From an uncultured Cellulophaga sp. (lineage in GTDB: Bacteria > Bacteroidota > Bacteroidia > Flavobacteriales > Flavobacteriaceae): a DNA stretch of 64,000 bases. The translations under genes and the position numbers were made by a program. Shown one piece after another: positions 8,331-18,473 of this stretch (the stretch's first letter is position 1; each line of letters opens with the position of its first letter). The stretch covers positions 177,573 through 241,572 of the forward strand of contig CANMEI010000007.1 in NCBI GenBank assembly GCA_947496695.1, read 5' to 3'. The notes under the pieces are model-generated. The model was not told the DNA's origin. It did not search any database and saw only the letters and a list, made by a program, of their open reading frames with translations.

Positions 8331-8896
8331 TATTTAGAAATCAAATCATCTAACAAATTGAAAATCTTAGAGTTATCCCAATCTGCTATTCCTTTTTTAC
8401 TAATAATAATATTTCCTTTTTTATCAATTAAATAAGAAGAAGGAGCCTTTATATTTATAGCTTCAAAAGGCATTTTTTCACCAATAAATAAATATGTTAC
8501 TGGAAATGTAAGATTGTGTTCAGCCATAAAAGCCTCTACAGGCTCACGCTCTTCATTTGTAATAATATAAAAATCTACTTTGCCTTTATATTGCTCATAC
8601 ATTTTTTGTATGCTTTGTAATTCAGCTTCACAAGGCAAAACCCAAGAGGCCCAAAAATTAATAAAAACAACTTTACCTTTTGATTTTTTGAAATTGAAAA
8701 TATTCCAATTTTCATCTTTTAACCTCCAATCATAATCAGATATTTGATTTCGGCTTGTCTCTTCTGTCACTGAAGGACTAAAAGAAAATATTTTGTTTAG
8801 TATTACCTTACTATAATCCCCTAAAGGAGTAACGAAAAAGGATAGAATAAAGGCGAAAAGTATAATATTTAGAATAGTCTTCTTTGTAATTCTCAT
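8330..8896 (-). CDS. TlpA-like thioredoxin paralogue lacking the first active-site Cys
   Basis: 188 residues with the same architecture as the downstream neighbour: an anchor at residues 8-25 (IILFAFILSFFVTPLGD) and a thioredoxin-like domain in the C-terminal two thirds. The active-site loop reads WASWVLPCEAE, so position 86 is Val and only Cys89 remains; a normal CxxC disulphide cannot form. The cis-proline region (IKAPSSYLIDKKG) is kept and the frame is intact, so it is not a simple pseudogene. It could be a degenerated duplicate or a thiol-binding partner of the intact paralogue; neither can be shown from sequence. It is the first gene of the two-gene unit, after the acnA terminator. Confidence 0.82.
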   Translation of the reverse strand: MRITKKTILNIILFAFILSFFVTPLGDYSKVILNKIFSFSPSVTEETSRNQISDYDWRLKDENWNIFNFKKSKGKVVFINFWASWVLPCEAELQSIQKMYEQYKGKVDFYIITNEEREPVEAFMAEHNLTFPVTYLFIGEKMPFEAINIKAPSSYLIDKKGNIIISKKGIADWDNSKIFNLLDDLISK

Positions 8897-8922
8897 TAAT
8901 TAATTTATTTCTTCAAAACTAA

Positions 8923-8950
8923 AAAACTCCTGATGAATATCAGGAGTTTT
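8923..8950 (-). terminator. Terminator of acnA
   Basis: 12-bp perfect stem (AAAACTCCTGAT / ATCAGGAGTTTT) with a 4-nt loop and a T-run on the minus strand, 53 bp past the acnA stop and just before the thioredoxin pair. Confidence 0.88.
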
Positions 8951-9003
8951 CTTTAATAAAAAATTAACAATTTTTAAATTAAGCATATATTTCTTAACAA
9001 AAG

Positions 9004-11277
9004 TTAAGAAGCATTTTCTTTTTTGATCACATTTAAAGCAGAACCTTCTCTATACCAATCAATTTGAGGTTGGTTATATGTGTGGTTTACTTTAATTGTA
9101 TCAGTACTTCCATCAGCATGAACTAACTCAATTGTTAATTGTTTATCTGGTGCAAATTCTGCAATATCTAAAAAGTTAAAAGTATCATCTTCTTGTACTA
9201 AATCATAATCGCTTTCATTTTCAAAAGTCAACCCTAACATACCTTGTTTTTTAAGGTTTGTTTCATGAATACGAGCAAAAGACTTTACAATAACCGCAGC
9301 AACACCTAAATGTCTTGGTTCCATAGCTGCATGCTCACGAGAAGAACCTTCTCCGTAATTATGATCTCCTACAACTATAGATCTAACCCCTGCAGCTTTA
9401 TAAGCTCTAGCAGTATCAGGTACGCCACCAAATTCACCTGTTAACTGGTTCTTAACAAGGTTTGTTTTCTTACCAAATGCATTTACAGCACCAATTAAAC
9501 AATTGTTTGAGATATTATCTAAATGGCCACGGAAACGCAACCATGGTCCAGCCATAGAAATATGATCGGTTGTACATTTACCAAATGCTTTTATCAATAA
9601 TTTTGCTCCCATAAGACTTTCATCTTTTATAGGCATAAAAGGTTCTAACAACTGTAATCTTTCTGATTCTGGAGAAACAGCTACCTCTACACCTGATCCA
9701 TCTTCATCTGGCGCTAAGAAACCTGCATCTTCTACAGCAAATCCTTTTGGAGGCAATTCCCAACCTGTTGGCTCATCAAATTTTACCTCTTCACCGTTTT
9801 CGTTTATTAACGTATCAGTCATAGGGTTAAAATCTAAACGCCCAGATATCGCTATTGCTGCTGTAATTTCTGGTGAAGCAACAAACGCGTGAGTATTTGG
9901 GTTACCATCTGCACGCTTAGCAAAGTTTCTATTAAATGAATGAACTATACTATTTTTTGGTGCATTTTTAGGATCACTATATCGTGCCCATTGACCAATA
10001 CATGGCCCACATGCATTGGTGAATATTTTAGCGTTTAATTTTTCAAATACTTGTAATATACCATCTCTATCAGCGGTATAACGTACTTGTTCTGAACCAG
10101 GATTAATTCCTAATTCTGATTTCATTTTTAATCCTTTATCTATTGCTTGTTGCGCAATTGAAGATGCTCTTGACAAATCTTCATAAGAAGAGTTTGTACA
10201 TGAACCAATTAATCCCCATTCCACTTGAAGAGGCCATTCATTTTCAGTTGCTTTTTTAGTCATATCAGAACCTACTCCTGTAGATAAATCTGGAGTAAAA
10301 GGTCCGTTTAATAAAGGTGTTAATTCTGATAAGTTAATTTCAATAACTTGATCAAAGTATTGCTCAGGGTTTGCATAAACTTCTGCATCTGCAGTTAAAT
10401 GCTCTTTTACAGCATTTGCAGCATCTGCGACATCTGCTCTATCTGTAGAACGCAGGTAACGCTCCATAGACTCATCATAACCAAAAGTAGATGTTGTAGC
10501 ACCTATCTCAGCTCCCATATTACAAATAGTACCTTTACCTGTACAAGAAAGATTTTTAGCTCCTTCTCCAAAATATTCAACTATAGCTCCAGTACCACCT
10601 TTTACCGTAAGTATTTCTGCAACTTTTAAAATAACATCTTTTGGTGCTGTCCAACCAGAAATATTACCTGTTAACTTTACACCTATTAATTTAGGAAATT
10701 TAAGTTCCCAAGCCATACCTGCCATTACATCAACCGCATCGGCACCACCAACACCAATTGCAACCATTCCTAATCCACCAGCATTTACTGTATGTGAATC
10801 GGTTCCAATCATCATTCCACCAGGAAATGCGTAGTTTTCTAAAACTACTTGGTGAATAATACCCGCACCTGGTTTCCAAAATCCAATTCCATATTTATTT
10901 GAAACTGATTCTAAAAAATCAAAAACCTCAGCACTTGTTGTATTTGCTGACTTTAAATCTGCAGTAGCCCCATTCTTCGCTTGAATCAAATGATCACAAT
11001 GAACTGTAGTTGGAACTGCAACTTTTGGCTTTCCAGCTTGCATAAATTGCAACAAAGCCATTTGCGCTGTTGCATCTTGACAAGCAATACGGTCTGGAGC
11101 AAAATCTACATAATCTTTACCTCTTGTAAATACTGTTGATGGGCTACCATCCCATAAGTGAGAATATAATATTTTTTCAGAAAGTGTTAGTGGCTTCCCT
11201 ACAATCTTACGTGCTTCATCTACACGCTTAGACATATTAGAGTACACACTTTTAATCATATCGATATCAAATGCCAT
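9004..11277 (-). CDS. acnA: Aconitate hydratase A (mitochondrial-type)
   Basis: [4Fe-4S] enzyme of the TCA cycle that isomerises citrate to isocitrate through cis-aconitate; 757 residues. Cluster ligands are seen in [11 protein letters not shown] and [10 protein letters not shown], and the swivel domain has [19 protein letters not shown] with the substrate-binding Ser-Arg. Substrate loop [14 protein letters not shown] lies in the first third. The length and motif spelling resemble the eukaryotic mitochondrial enzyme rather than the longer bacterial AcnA/IRP1 type. It is encoded directly downstream of acnB on the same strand but with its own terminators and a candidate promoter, so the two aconitases are probably transcribed separately. 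Confidence 0.95.
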   Translation of the reverse strand: MAFDIDMIKSVYSNMSKRVDEARKIVGKPLTLSEKILYSHLWDGSPSTVFTRGKDYVDFAPDRIACQDATAQMALLQFMQAGKPKVAVPTTVHCDHLIQAKNGATADLKSANTTSAEVFDFLESVSNKYGIGFWKPGAGIIHQVVLENYAFPGGMMIGTDSHTVNAGGLGMVAIGVGGADAVDVMAGMAWELKFPKLIGVKLTGNISGWTAPKDVILKVAEILTVKGGTGAIVEYFGEGAKNLSCTGKGTICNMGAEIGATTSTFGYDESMERYLRSTDRADVADAANAVKEHLTADAEVYANPEQYFDQVIEINLSELTPLLNGPFTPDLSTGVGSDMTKKATENEWPLQVEWGLIGSCTNSSYEDLSRASSIAQQAIDKGLKMKSELGINPGSEQVRYTADRDGILQVFEKLNAKIFTNACGPCIGQWARYSDPKNAPKNSIVHSFNRNFAKRADGNPNTHAFVASPEITAAIAISGRLDFNPMTDTLINENGEEVKFDEPTGWELPPKGFAVEDAGFLAPDEDGSGVEVAVSPESERLQLLEPFMPIKDESLMGAKLLIKAFGKCTTDHISMAGPWLRFRGHLDNISNNCLIGAVNAFGKKTNLVKNQLTGEFGGVPDTARAYKAAGVRSIVVGDHNYGEGSSREHAAMEPRHLGVAAVIVKSFARIHETNLKKQGMLGLTFENESDYDLVQEDDTFNFLDIAEFAPDKQLTIELVHADGSTDTIKVNHTYNQPQIDWYREGSALNVIKKENAS

Positions 11278-11359
11278 AAGATTTATTTATAATTATTATT
11301 TGCTTGTTTTTTCGTATCACAAGATACAAAATATAGAGGGGACTAAAAACTTGATTTAC

Positions 11360-11367
11360 CAAATATA
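11360..11367 (-). promoter_or_regulatory. Candidate -7 element for acnA
   Basis: Minus strand TATATTTG matches TAnnTTTG, 82 bp upstream of the acnA ATG. No good -33 TTTG is seen at the right distance, so this is tentative. Confidence 0.35.
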
Positions 11368-11460
11368 GAATGATTATAAAAAAGGTTTTACCTCGCTATA
11401 AAACATACGCAATACTAAATAAATTATTAACTTTAAAAGAACTCATTAGCTTAAAAAAAT

Positions 11461-11501
11461 AACACAAAAAGCCAAAGTCTAAGACTCTGGCTTTTTGTGT
11501 T
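11461..11501 (-). terminator. Terminator of acnB
   Basis: 19-bp stem with a single mismatch (11461-11479 and 11483-11501, TAA loop) followed on the minus strand by a T-run, 25 bp past the acnB stop. It insulates acnA from acnB transcription. Confidence 0.92.
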
Positions 11502-11526
11502 ATTAATAGTACGTAAAATCTATTTA

Positions 11527-14304
11527 CTATTTAACCAATTGCTTTTGAGATGGTTTAAATTTAGTTAAAACTATACCCTCTACTGCTACTTCATATTCTG
11601 CCATAGTAGGAGTTCTTCCTAAAATAGTAGACAACACAACTACAGGAGTAGAAGATAATAATGATTCTCCTTTTTTCTCTCCAGAATCTTTCACAACTCT
11701 ACCTTGAAATAAACGTGTAGATGTCGCCATTACGGTATCACCTGGTTCTGCTTTTTCTTGGTTACCCATACATAAGTTACAACCTGGGCGCTCTAAATAT
11801 AACATATTTTCATACTTAGTTCGTGCTAAACCTTTTGGTGCATTATCATCAAATTCAAAACCTGAATATTTTTGTAGCACTTCCCAGTCACCCTCTGCTT
11901 TTAATTCATCAACAATATTATAAGTTGGAGGAGCAACAACTAAAGGTGCATTAAACACGACCTCACCATGTTGTGCTTCAATGTTTTTCAACATTTGAGC
12001 TAAAATTTTCATATCTCCTTTATGAACCATACAAGAACCTACGAAACCTAAATCTACTTTTTTAGTTCCTCCGTAAAAAGATAATGGTCTAATTACATCA
12101 TGAGTATAACGCTTAGATACATCATCATTATTTACATCTGGATCTGCAATCATTGGCTCTGCTATTTCATCTAAATCAATAACAACCTCTGCATGATACT
12201 TAGCATTAGCATCTGGTCTTAAAGCTGGCTTAATACCTGTTTTAAGTTCTGTAATTCTAGTTTCTGCTTTATCTACTAAGCCCTTTAGAACTTGCTTAGC
12301 ATTATCCATACCTTTATCAATCATGATCTGAATACGACCTTTTGCAATCTCTAAAGATTCAATTAAAGTGTCGTCTTCAGAAATACAGATAGAAGCCTTT
12401 GCTTTCATCTCTGCAGTCCAATCTGTAAATGTAAATGCTTGGTCAGCAGTAAGTGTTCCAATATGAACCTCAATTACTCTACCTTGGAAAACATTTTCAC
12501 CACCAAATTGTTTTAACATTTGCTGTTGTGTAGCATGCACTACATCACGGAAATCCATATAAGATTTCATTTCACCTTTAAAAGTCACTTTTACAGACTG
12601 CGGAATTGGCATACTCGCCTCACCTGTAGCCAATGCTAAAGCCACTGTTCCTGAATCTGCTCCAAAAGCAACACCTTTAGACATACGCGTATGCGAATCT
12701 CCTCCAATAATAATATCCCAATCTCCTACAGTAATATCATTAAGTACTTTATGAATAACATCCGTCATTGGAAAGTATTTTCCTTTAGGATCACGACCTG
12801 TAATTAAACCAAAGTCGTTCATAAAACTCATTAACCTTGGAATGTTAGCCTTAGATTTATCATCCCAAACAGAAGCTGTATGACAACCAGATTGGTAAGC
12901 ACCATCAACAATTGGAGAAATAACTGTAGCTGCCATCATCTCCAATTCTTGAGAAGTCATTAAACCTGTAGTATCTTGCGACCCTACTATATTTACTTCA
13001 ACACGAACATCAGATCCTGCGTGTAATGTTTTTCCCGGAGTAGTACCCACGGCATTTTTATTAAATATTTTTTCTACAGCAGTAAGACCTTGCCCTTCTA
13101 TAGAAATTTCTTTTGAATTAGCATAAACTTGAGGAACTTCAATTCCTAATGTTTTAGCTGCAAATGTTTGTAATTTTTTACCAAAGACAACAGCATAAGA
13201 TCCGCCAGCTTTCATGAATTCGACTTTTTGCGGAGTAAAAGCAGCAGAAATATCTTTTAACTCTTTATCTCCGTTATAAAGTTTTTTTTCTTTAGTATTA
13301 ATTGTAAGAACAGTTCCTGTCGCTACAGAGTATACTTCTTTTAAAACTGGCTCTCCTTCTGCATCAACAATAGTATTACCTTCAGCATCACTTTGTTTTA
13401 CCCAGTTTTTTAGATCTAAGCCTATACCACCTGTAACACCAACAGTTGTTAAGAAAATTGGAGATATACCGTTTGTTCCTGCAATTACCGGAGCAATGTT
13501 AATAAAAGGAACGTACGGGCTAGATTTAACACCTGTCCATAACGCCACATTATTAACTCCTGACATTCTTGAAGAACCAACCCCCATTGTACCTTTCTCA
13601 GCAATAAGCATCACCCTTTTATCTGGATGTTGTTTTTGTAATGCTAAAAGTTCATTTTGCATGTCTTTATTATGCTCAAATAAACATTGACCATGCAATT
13701 CACGATCTGATCTTGAGTGAGCATCACCACCTGGAGAAAGCAAATCTGTTGAGATATCACCTATACCTGCTATAAATGTAACAACCTCTATTTCTTCTTC
13801 AACCTCTGGAAGTTTAGTGAAAAACTCAGCTTTTGCATAACTTTCTAAAAGTTCTTTTGCAATAGCACTACCCTCATTATATGCTTTTTCTAAACGAGCC
13901 ATATCTGCTTCATAAAGAAAAACTTGTGTTTTTAAAACTTCAGTAGCTTCTTTTGCTATAGTAACATCAGCTCCTAAAGCTAAATCTAGCAACACCTCTA
14001 TTGAAGGTCCTCCCTTCATGTGCGACAACTGCTCTAAAGCAAAAGAAGGTGTAATTTCTTTTACTACAGACTCGCCAAGAATAATTTCTTTTAAAAACTT
14101 GGCTTTAACACCAGCAGCACTCGTAGTACCAGGTAAAACATTATAGATAAAAAAATTAAGAGAGTCTTCTCTAAACTCATTATCTAAATCTTTAATTTGC
14201 TCAATGATTTTACTAAGCAAGTCAGCACCATCAATTGGCTTTGGATGAAGTCCTTGACCTTTACGTTCTTCAATCTCCTGGATGTACTCCTGATAAATGT
14301 TCAT
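11527..14304 (-). CDS. acnB: Bifunctional aconitate hydratase B / 2-methylisocitrate dehydratase
   Basis: AcnB-type [4Fe-4S] hydratase, 925 residues, acting on citrate and, in characterised homologues, on 2-methylisocitrate. The N-terminal 160 residues are the HEAT-like AcnB domain (YIQEIEERKGQGLHPKPID, LLDLALGADVTIAKEA). The swivel domain follows, with GDISTDLLSPGGDAHSRSDR. The catalytic core holds SGCHTASVWDD, IIGGDSHTRM, FVGSCMVHKGD and the cluster motif RPGCNLCMGNQ. The fold order is swapped relative to AcnA, so this is a distinct enzyme and not a duplicate of the neighbouring gene. The C-terminal tail ends TKFKPSQKQLVK. Confidence 0.95.
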   Translation of the reverse strand: MNIYQEYIQEIEERKGQGLHPKPIDGADLLSKIIEQIKDLDNEFREDSLNFFIYNVLPGTTSAAGVKAKFLKEIILGESVVKEITPSFALEQLSHMKGGPSIEVLLDLALGADVTIAKEATEVLKTQVFLYEADMARLEKAYNEGSAIAKELLESYAKAEFFTKLPEVEEEIEVVTFIAGIGDISTDLLSPGGDAHSRSDRELHGQCLFEHNKDMQNELLALQKQHPDKRVMLIAEKGTMGVGSSRMSGVNNVALWTGVKSSPYVPFINIAPVIAGTNGISPIFLTTVGVTGGIGLDLKNWVKQSDAEGNTIVDAEGEPVLKEVYSVATGTVLTINTKEKKLYNGDKELKDISAAFTPQKVEFMKAGGSYAVVFGKKLQTFAAKTLGIEVPQVYANSKEISIEGQGLTAVEKIFNKNAVGTTPGKTLHAGSDVRVEVNIVGSQDTTGLMTSQELEMMAATVISPIVDGAYQSGCHTASVWDDKSKANIPRLMSFMNDFGLITGRDPKGKYFPMTDVIHKVLNDITVGDWDIIIGGDSHTRMSKGVAFGADSGTVALALATGEASMPIPQSVKVTFKGEMKSYMDFRDVVHATQQQMLKQFGGENVFQGRVIEVHIGTLTADQAFTFTDWTAEMKAKASICISEDDTLIESLEIAKGRIQIMIDKGMDNAKQVLKGLVDKAETRITELKTGIKPALRPDANAKYHAEVVIDLDEIAEPMIADPDVNNDDVSKRYTHDVIRPLSFYGGTKKVDLGFVGSCMVHKGDMKILAQMLKNIEAQHGEVVFNAPLVVAPPTYNIVDELKAEGDWEVLQKYSGFEFDDNAPKGLARTKYENMLYLERPGCNLCMGNQEKAEPGDTVMATSTRLFQGRVVKDSGEKKGESLLSSTPVVVLSTILGRTPTMAEYEVAVEGIVLTKFKPSQKQLVK

Positions 14305-14820
14305 AATTCTAAAATTCTGTTTTCAATGTTAAATGCAAAATTTAAAAAACAATAATTTAGTACCTAAACTATGACTATTTTTCACTTCTGAAAATTAAAG
14401 CTAAGCCATTCGTACTAGTGCATTTTAATCTTTAATGTTTTTGTCTCGAAAACGATATAATCTTTACAGTTTATTAGCGCTAAAGACAAACTATTTTTCA
14501 TAAAATGAAATTGTAACATCGTCATTTATGATACAAATAGCTCCTCATAACTAAAAGCGACTACCTAACTATTATTTATTAACATAATAAGCTAGTAATT
14601 TTTAGTTATTTCGAAATCAAATGCAATTATTTTATGGATTTTAAATTATTCCAATCCAACAAAATTAATAAAATATAAAAGGGAATTAAAAGTTTTAATT
14701 AGAGTTTCATTCTTATTTAACAAAAATGCTATAAAAAGCAATTTTAAAAACGAATAGCACACTATTTTAAGAATTTTTCAACAAAATTAACTGCGAAAAC
14801 GTTTGAATAAATATTAGATT
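14305..14820. other. Gene-free intergenic region upstream of acnB
   Basis: 516 bp of very AT-rich sequence between the moxR stop and the acnB start. No reading frame of protein character was found on either strand by eye, and no strong terminator or TAnnTTTG promoter stands out. It should hold the acnB promoter. Confidence 0.5.
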
Positions 14821-15774
14821 CTACAATAATTGACCAATAATATCATCTGTAGAAATACCTTCAGCTTCTGCTTTATAATTTTTTATAATTCGGTGTCGTA
14901 ATATCCCCACAGCAACAGCTTTTACATCTTCAATATCTGGAGAGAATTTTCCATGTACAGCAGCATGAGCTTTTGCTCCTAAAATTAAATTCTGAGATGC
15001 TCTTGGCCCTGCTCCCCAATCTAAATATTGTTTTACGTAATCAGTTGCTGTTTCTAAATTTGGACGTGTACTATTCACCAATTTAACAGCATAATCTACA
15101 ACATTATCCGGCACAGGAATCCTGCGAACTAATTGCTGAATTGCAACTATTTCCGTTGCATTAAATAAAGCATTAATTTGAGGTTTCGCATCTGATGTAG
15201 TTGCTTTAACAATCGCTATTTCTTCACTAATAGTTGGGTATTTTAACTCAATTGCAAACATAAAACGGTCTAATTGAGCTTCTGGTAACGGATAAGTACC
15301 TTCTTGTTCAATAGGGTTTTGTGTTGCTAACACAAAATAAGGCGCTGGCAACTTATAATTTTCACCAGCTATAGTTACTGTACGCTCTTGCATAGCTTCA
15401 AGTAAAGCTGCTTGAGTTTTCGGAGGTGTTCTATTTATCTCATCGGCTAATACTATATTTGAAAATATAGGGCCTTTTATAAATTTAAAGTTTCTGTTTT
15501 GATCTAATATTTCACTACCCAATATATCACTAGGCATTAAATCTGGAGTAAATTGTATTCTTTTAAAATCTAAACCTAAAGCTTGAGCTATAGTATGCAC
15601 CATTAAGGTTTTTGCTAAACCCGGCACCCCTATTAACAAAGAGTGACCACCAGAATATATAGAAAGTAAAATTTGATTTACAACCTCATTTTGACCAACT
15701 ATAATTTTAGCTATCTCTTTCTTTAAGCTTTCATGTTTTTCAACAAGATTATTTACCGCAGCAACATCAGACAT
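14821..15774 (-). CDS. MoxR-family AAA+ ATPase
   Basis: 317-residue AAA+ ATPase of the MoxR class, thought to act as a chaperone in assembly or activation of protein complexes. Walker A is GVPGLAKTL (about residues 54-62), Walker B VLADEINRTPPKTQAALLEA, sensor 1 ATQNPIEQEGTYPLPEAQLD, and an arginine-finger region DRFMFAIEL follows; the lid has the WGAGPRASQNLILGAKA segment typical of MoxR. DUF58 or VWA partners that often accompany moxR are absent here. Instead it starts 4 bp after the stop of the SurA-like gene, so it forms an operon with two envelope peptidyl-prolyl isomerases. The substrate is unknown. Confidence 0.92.
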   Translation of the reverse strand: MSDVAAVNNLVEKHESLKKEIAKIIVGQNEVVNQILLSIYSGGHSLLIGVPGLAKTLMVHTIAQALGLDFKRIQFTPDLMPSDILGSEILDQNRNFKFIKGPIFSNIVLADEINRTPPKTQAALLEAMQERTVTIAGENYKLPAPYFVLATQNPIEQEGTYPLPEAQLDRFMFAIELKYPTISEEIAIVKATTSDAKPQINALFNATEIVAIQQLVRRIPVPDNVVDYAVKLVNSTRPNLETATDYVKQYLDWGAGPRASQNLILGAKAHAAVHGKFSPDIEDVKAVAVGILRHRIIKNYKAEAEGISTDDIIGQLL

Positions 15775-15778
15775 GAAA

Positions 15779-17212
15779 TTACTTTTTTACCCAATTATTT
15801 TTAAATGCACAACCCTGGTTAGATTCATTTACACTAATGTAAGTTTCATCTATATGCTCTTTCATCCATTTACCAATTGCATCAGCTTGTTTTTGAGTTA
15901 AAGCTAAACTTTGAATTTTAATATAATCCTTAGAAAAATCAGCAACGTGCTCATCATATCTATTTGTTATTTTTAAAATTTTATAACTTGTACCATCTCT
16001 TGCATCTTCATCTAAAATTGGTTTTGAAATCTCGTTGTCTTTTAAATTTCTAATTTGATTATACAATTGCGGATCAGGCATATTAGCTAATTCAAACCTA
16101 GAACTATAATCATTTGGATTTCTTAATTGACCACCATCAAATTTTGTTTCTTTTTGGTCTGAAAAATTAAATGCTGCTTCAGCAAACGTAAATTTGCCTT
16201 CAATAATTTTTTTACGAATAGAATCTAACTCTTTTTTTGCATCATCTAAAGCACTTTGTGGTACTTTCGGAATCATTAAAATATGTCTTACCTCACGTTC
16301 TTGACCTAATATTTTATCAACAGTTACAATGTGAAAACCAAACTCTGTTTCAAAAGGCTCAGACACTTCACCTTCTGCTAAACTAAAAGCAACATCTTTA
16401 AATTCTTTTACAAACCCTGTTTGCTTTGTCATTTTATATAATCCTCCACTTTCTTTAGAACCTGGATCTTCTGTATACAATATAGCCTTTACTGCAAAAC
16501 TAGATCCTCTTTCAACAACATCTTCTCTAATTTTATTTAAACGATCTATAACTTTTTGTTTTTCTTCCTCTGGAGCTTCTGGTTTTTTAACTATTTGAGC
16601 TATTTCTAATTCAGTACCAAAAACTGGTCTCTGATCTTCAGGTATTTTATTGAAAAATTGACGAACTTCTTCTGGTGTAATTTCTATCTCGCTTACAATT
16701 TTTTGTTGCATACGCTCCGATAGCATTCTTAATTTATTAATCTTAAACAACTCTTCTCTAAAAGAAATTTCATCAGGCTTTTTATAAAAAGCTAATACTT
16801 TTTCAATTGAACCTACTCTAGATACTAATTGTTTAATTTGACCATCACTGGTTGCATTTACTTCATCATCAGCAACCAAAATACTATCTTGAACTGCTTG
16901 ATGCGCATACAAACGGTCTTCCATTAATTTCCCTAAAAGACTACAACGGTTAATATCGTCAGATGTAGCACCTTGATTTTTTAAATCGATTAATGTTTTA
17001 TCAATATCCGATTCTAAAATTAAATAATCACCTACAACTGCTGCAACACCATCAATTTTTACTTTTTTGAAAACTTTTGGAGTTTCTGTAGCCATGCTAA
17101 CATCACTTATTTCAGTTTGCACTTCAGTACTATCAGCTATTGTTTCTTGTGCATTTACTAAACCAACAAGTAATAGTAATGCTATGGTAATTGTGTTTTT
17201 AATCTTGTTCAT
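15779..17212 (-). CDS. SurA-like periplasmic peptidyl-prolyl isomerase
   Basis: Exported foldase, 477 residues from the ATG at 17212. A longer frame reaches 17248, but the signal peptide (MNKIKNTITIALLLLVGLVNAQ) begins at 17212, so this start is chosen. After a linker comes a SurA N-terminal helical domain (VAAVVGDYLILESDIDKTL), then two parvulin domains: the first with ELEIAQIVKKP and GGLYKMTKQTGFVKEFKDVA, the second with REVRHILMIPKVP and FNFSDQKETKFDGGQLRNP. It overlaps the end of the upstream lipoprotein gene by 14 bp and is followed by moxR. The likely role is folding of outer-membrane proteins. The symbol surA is plausible but orthology was not tested. Confidence 0.9.
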   Translation of the reverse strand: MNKIKNTITIALLLLVGLVNAQETIADSTEVQTEISDVSMATETPKVFKKVKIDGVAAVVGDYLILESDIDKTLIDLKNQGATSDDINRCSLLGKLMEDRLYAHQAVQDSILVADDEVNATSDGQIKQLVSRVGSIEKVLAFYKKPDEISFREELFKINKLRMLSERMQQKIVSEIEITPEEVRQFFNKIPEDQRPVFGTELEIAQIVKKPEAPEEEKQKVIDRLNKIREDVVERGSSFAVKAILYTEDPGSKESGGLYKMTKQTGFVKEFKDVAFSLAEGEVSEPFETEFGFHIVTVDKILGQEREVRHILMIPKVPQSALDDAKKELDSIRKKIIEGKFTFAEAAFNFSDQKETKFDGGQLRNPNDYSSRFELANMPDPQLYNQIRNLKDNEISKPILDEDARDGTSYKILKITNRYDEHVADFSKDYIKIQSLALTQKQADAIGKWMKEHIDETYISVNESNQGCAFKNNWVKK

Positions 17213-18089
17213 AGACTTCAAATTCTTTGTCTTTAATTGCTTCGTCAATAATTTCTGTTTCTAGGTCTCTAATTAACCTTAATTGCCTTCTATTTAAAAT
17301 AATTTGCTTAATAGACGGCATAACAAAAGATAATGGGGCGGGTTCATTTGTTTCCAACACTCCAGTTACTTTTGCCAAATATACTCCTAATGAATCCTGA
17401 ATTTCAAAAAATTGTGACTTTTTTAAGTATCTATCCTCATTTTCAAAGGTTAAAGGAGGTATTTCATTAATAATTCTTGAAGCTTTAACCCATAAAGAAT
17501 CATTAAAATTTATTTTTTTAAATTGAATCCCTATAGAATCTAAGAATTTAACATCTTTCTCGTTAAAACGATCTAAACGCAATTTTACTTCATTTTTATT
17601 CAAAAATTGATCGGGCAGTTCTATAAAACGGAGTTTTACTAATTTTTCTTTTAACTTAAAATTTTCTTTTCTCTCTTCATAAAAACTTTCTAACTCTGCT
17701 TTCGTGATAATAGTATCTTGTAACTGAAGCACTAAAGCTTCTTTATATGCTCTCGTGTACAAATCAATTTTATAATTTTCTATTAACTGATTAAATTCTT
17801 GAATTTTATCAGCTGGTAAATTTATTTTAGATTTTGAGAGTAATAATTGTTTAGTAGCCCAGTTATTCACATAATTGGTCACAAATGAAGCACTATCTTC
17901 TATCGATTGATTATCTTCAAGAAGTTTATTAATATCTTCTCTATACAAATAAGATTCCCCTACACGAGCCAAAGGTTCTTTTTCATTTTCTTTTTTTGCA
18001 AAATATCCACAAGAAATAAAAAACAATAAAGGCGACAAAAGCATTAAAAATCGGAACAATTTATTAGAAAAAAATTGATTTAAATCCAT
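17199..18089 (-). CDS. Lipoprotein related to PpiC/SurA foldases
   Basis: 296 residues with a lipoprotein signal (FLMLLSPLLFFISCGYF, lipid-accepting Cys about residue 27). The mature start PLARVGESYLYREDINKLL matches the N-terminal segment of SurA-type proteins, and the rest is helical and charged (LESFYEERKENFKLKEKLVK). I see no clear catalytic parvulin domain, so it may be a chaperone-only paralogue. It is the first gene of the lipoprotein-SurA-MoxR operon and its end overlaps the SurA-like gene by 14 bp. A TAATTTTG element lies only 4 bp upstream of its ATG. Confidence 0.8.
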   Translation of the reverse strand: MDLNQFFSNKLFRFLMLLSPLLFFISCGYFAKKENEKEPLARVGESYLYREDINKLLEDNQSIEDSASFVTNYVNNWATKQLLLSKSKINLPADKIQEFNQLIENYKIDLYTRAYKEALVLQLQDTIITKAELESFYEERKENFKLKEKLVKLRFIELPDQFLNKNEVKLRLDRFNEKDVKFLDSIGIQFKKINFNDSLWVKASRIINEIPPLTFENEDRYLKKSQFFEIQDSLGVYLAKVTGVLETNEPAPLSFVMPSIKQIILNRRQLRLIRDLETEIIDEAIKDKEFEVYEQD

Positions 18090-18093
18090 TTTA

Positions 18094-18123
18094 CAAAATT
18101 AACAAATAACAGATGTTATGCAA
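18094..18123 (-). promoter_or_regulatory. Candidate promoter of the lipoprotein-SurA-moxR operon
   Basis: On the minus strand TTG (18121-18123), 19 bp, then TAATTTTG (18094-18101): a good fit to TTTG-N19-TAnnTTTG. The -7 element ends 4 bp before the ATG, so the mRNA would be leaderless or nearly so. Confidence 0.5.
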
Positions 18124-18224
18124 GTTCATTAATTCTAAGATAAATCAACTATTTTTAACGTTCTATTATAATTCTCACTGGTTGAAGTGATAAAACAAAT
18201 ACTATTAAGTTTTAATTTTACTGC

Positions 18225-18470
18225 ATGGAATCTAAAAAAATAAAAATGATATGGGATTTTCGTGGTCCTGCCGCATCAAAAACAGCTGAGCACCATGTAA
18301 TTCATTTAAAAGAATACATAACAATTGAAGGACTTAACAATAACCTTACAGGAGTTTCACACATTAACGATATGCTGAGCATTGCCTATATGGTAGTTGA
18401 CGAATCCGAAATGCATATAGTAAGAGACGCTTTAAAACCCCATAGAGGTGAAATTTATGAAAAACAGTAA
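18225..18470 (+). CDS. Conserved-looking small protein, function unknown
   Basis: 81 residues, soluble, no signal peptide or membrane span. It starts MESKKIKMIWDFRGPAASKT and ends HRGEIYEKQ. Codon use and amino-acid composition look like a real gene, and its stop is 3 bp from the ATG of the class A hydrolase gene, so the two are probably co-transcribed. I do not recognise the family; the alpha/beta pattern with one central segment (VSHINDMLSIAYMVVDESEM) gives no catalytic hint. Confidence 0.7.
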   Translation: MESKKIKMIWDFRGPAASKTAEHHVIHLKEYITIEGLNNNLTGVSHINDMLSIAYMVVDESEMHIVRDALKPHRGEIYEKQ

Positions 18471-18473
18471 ATA

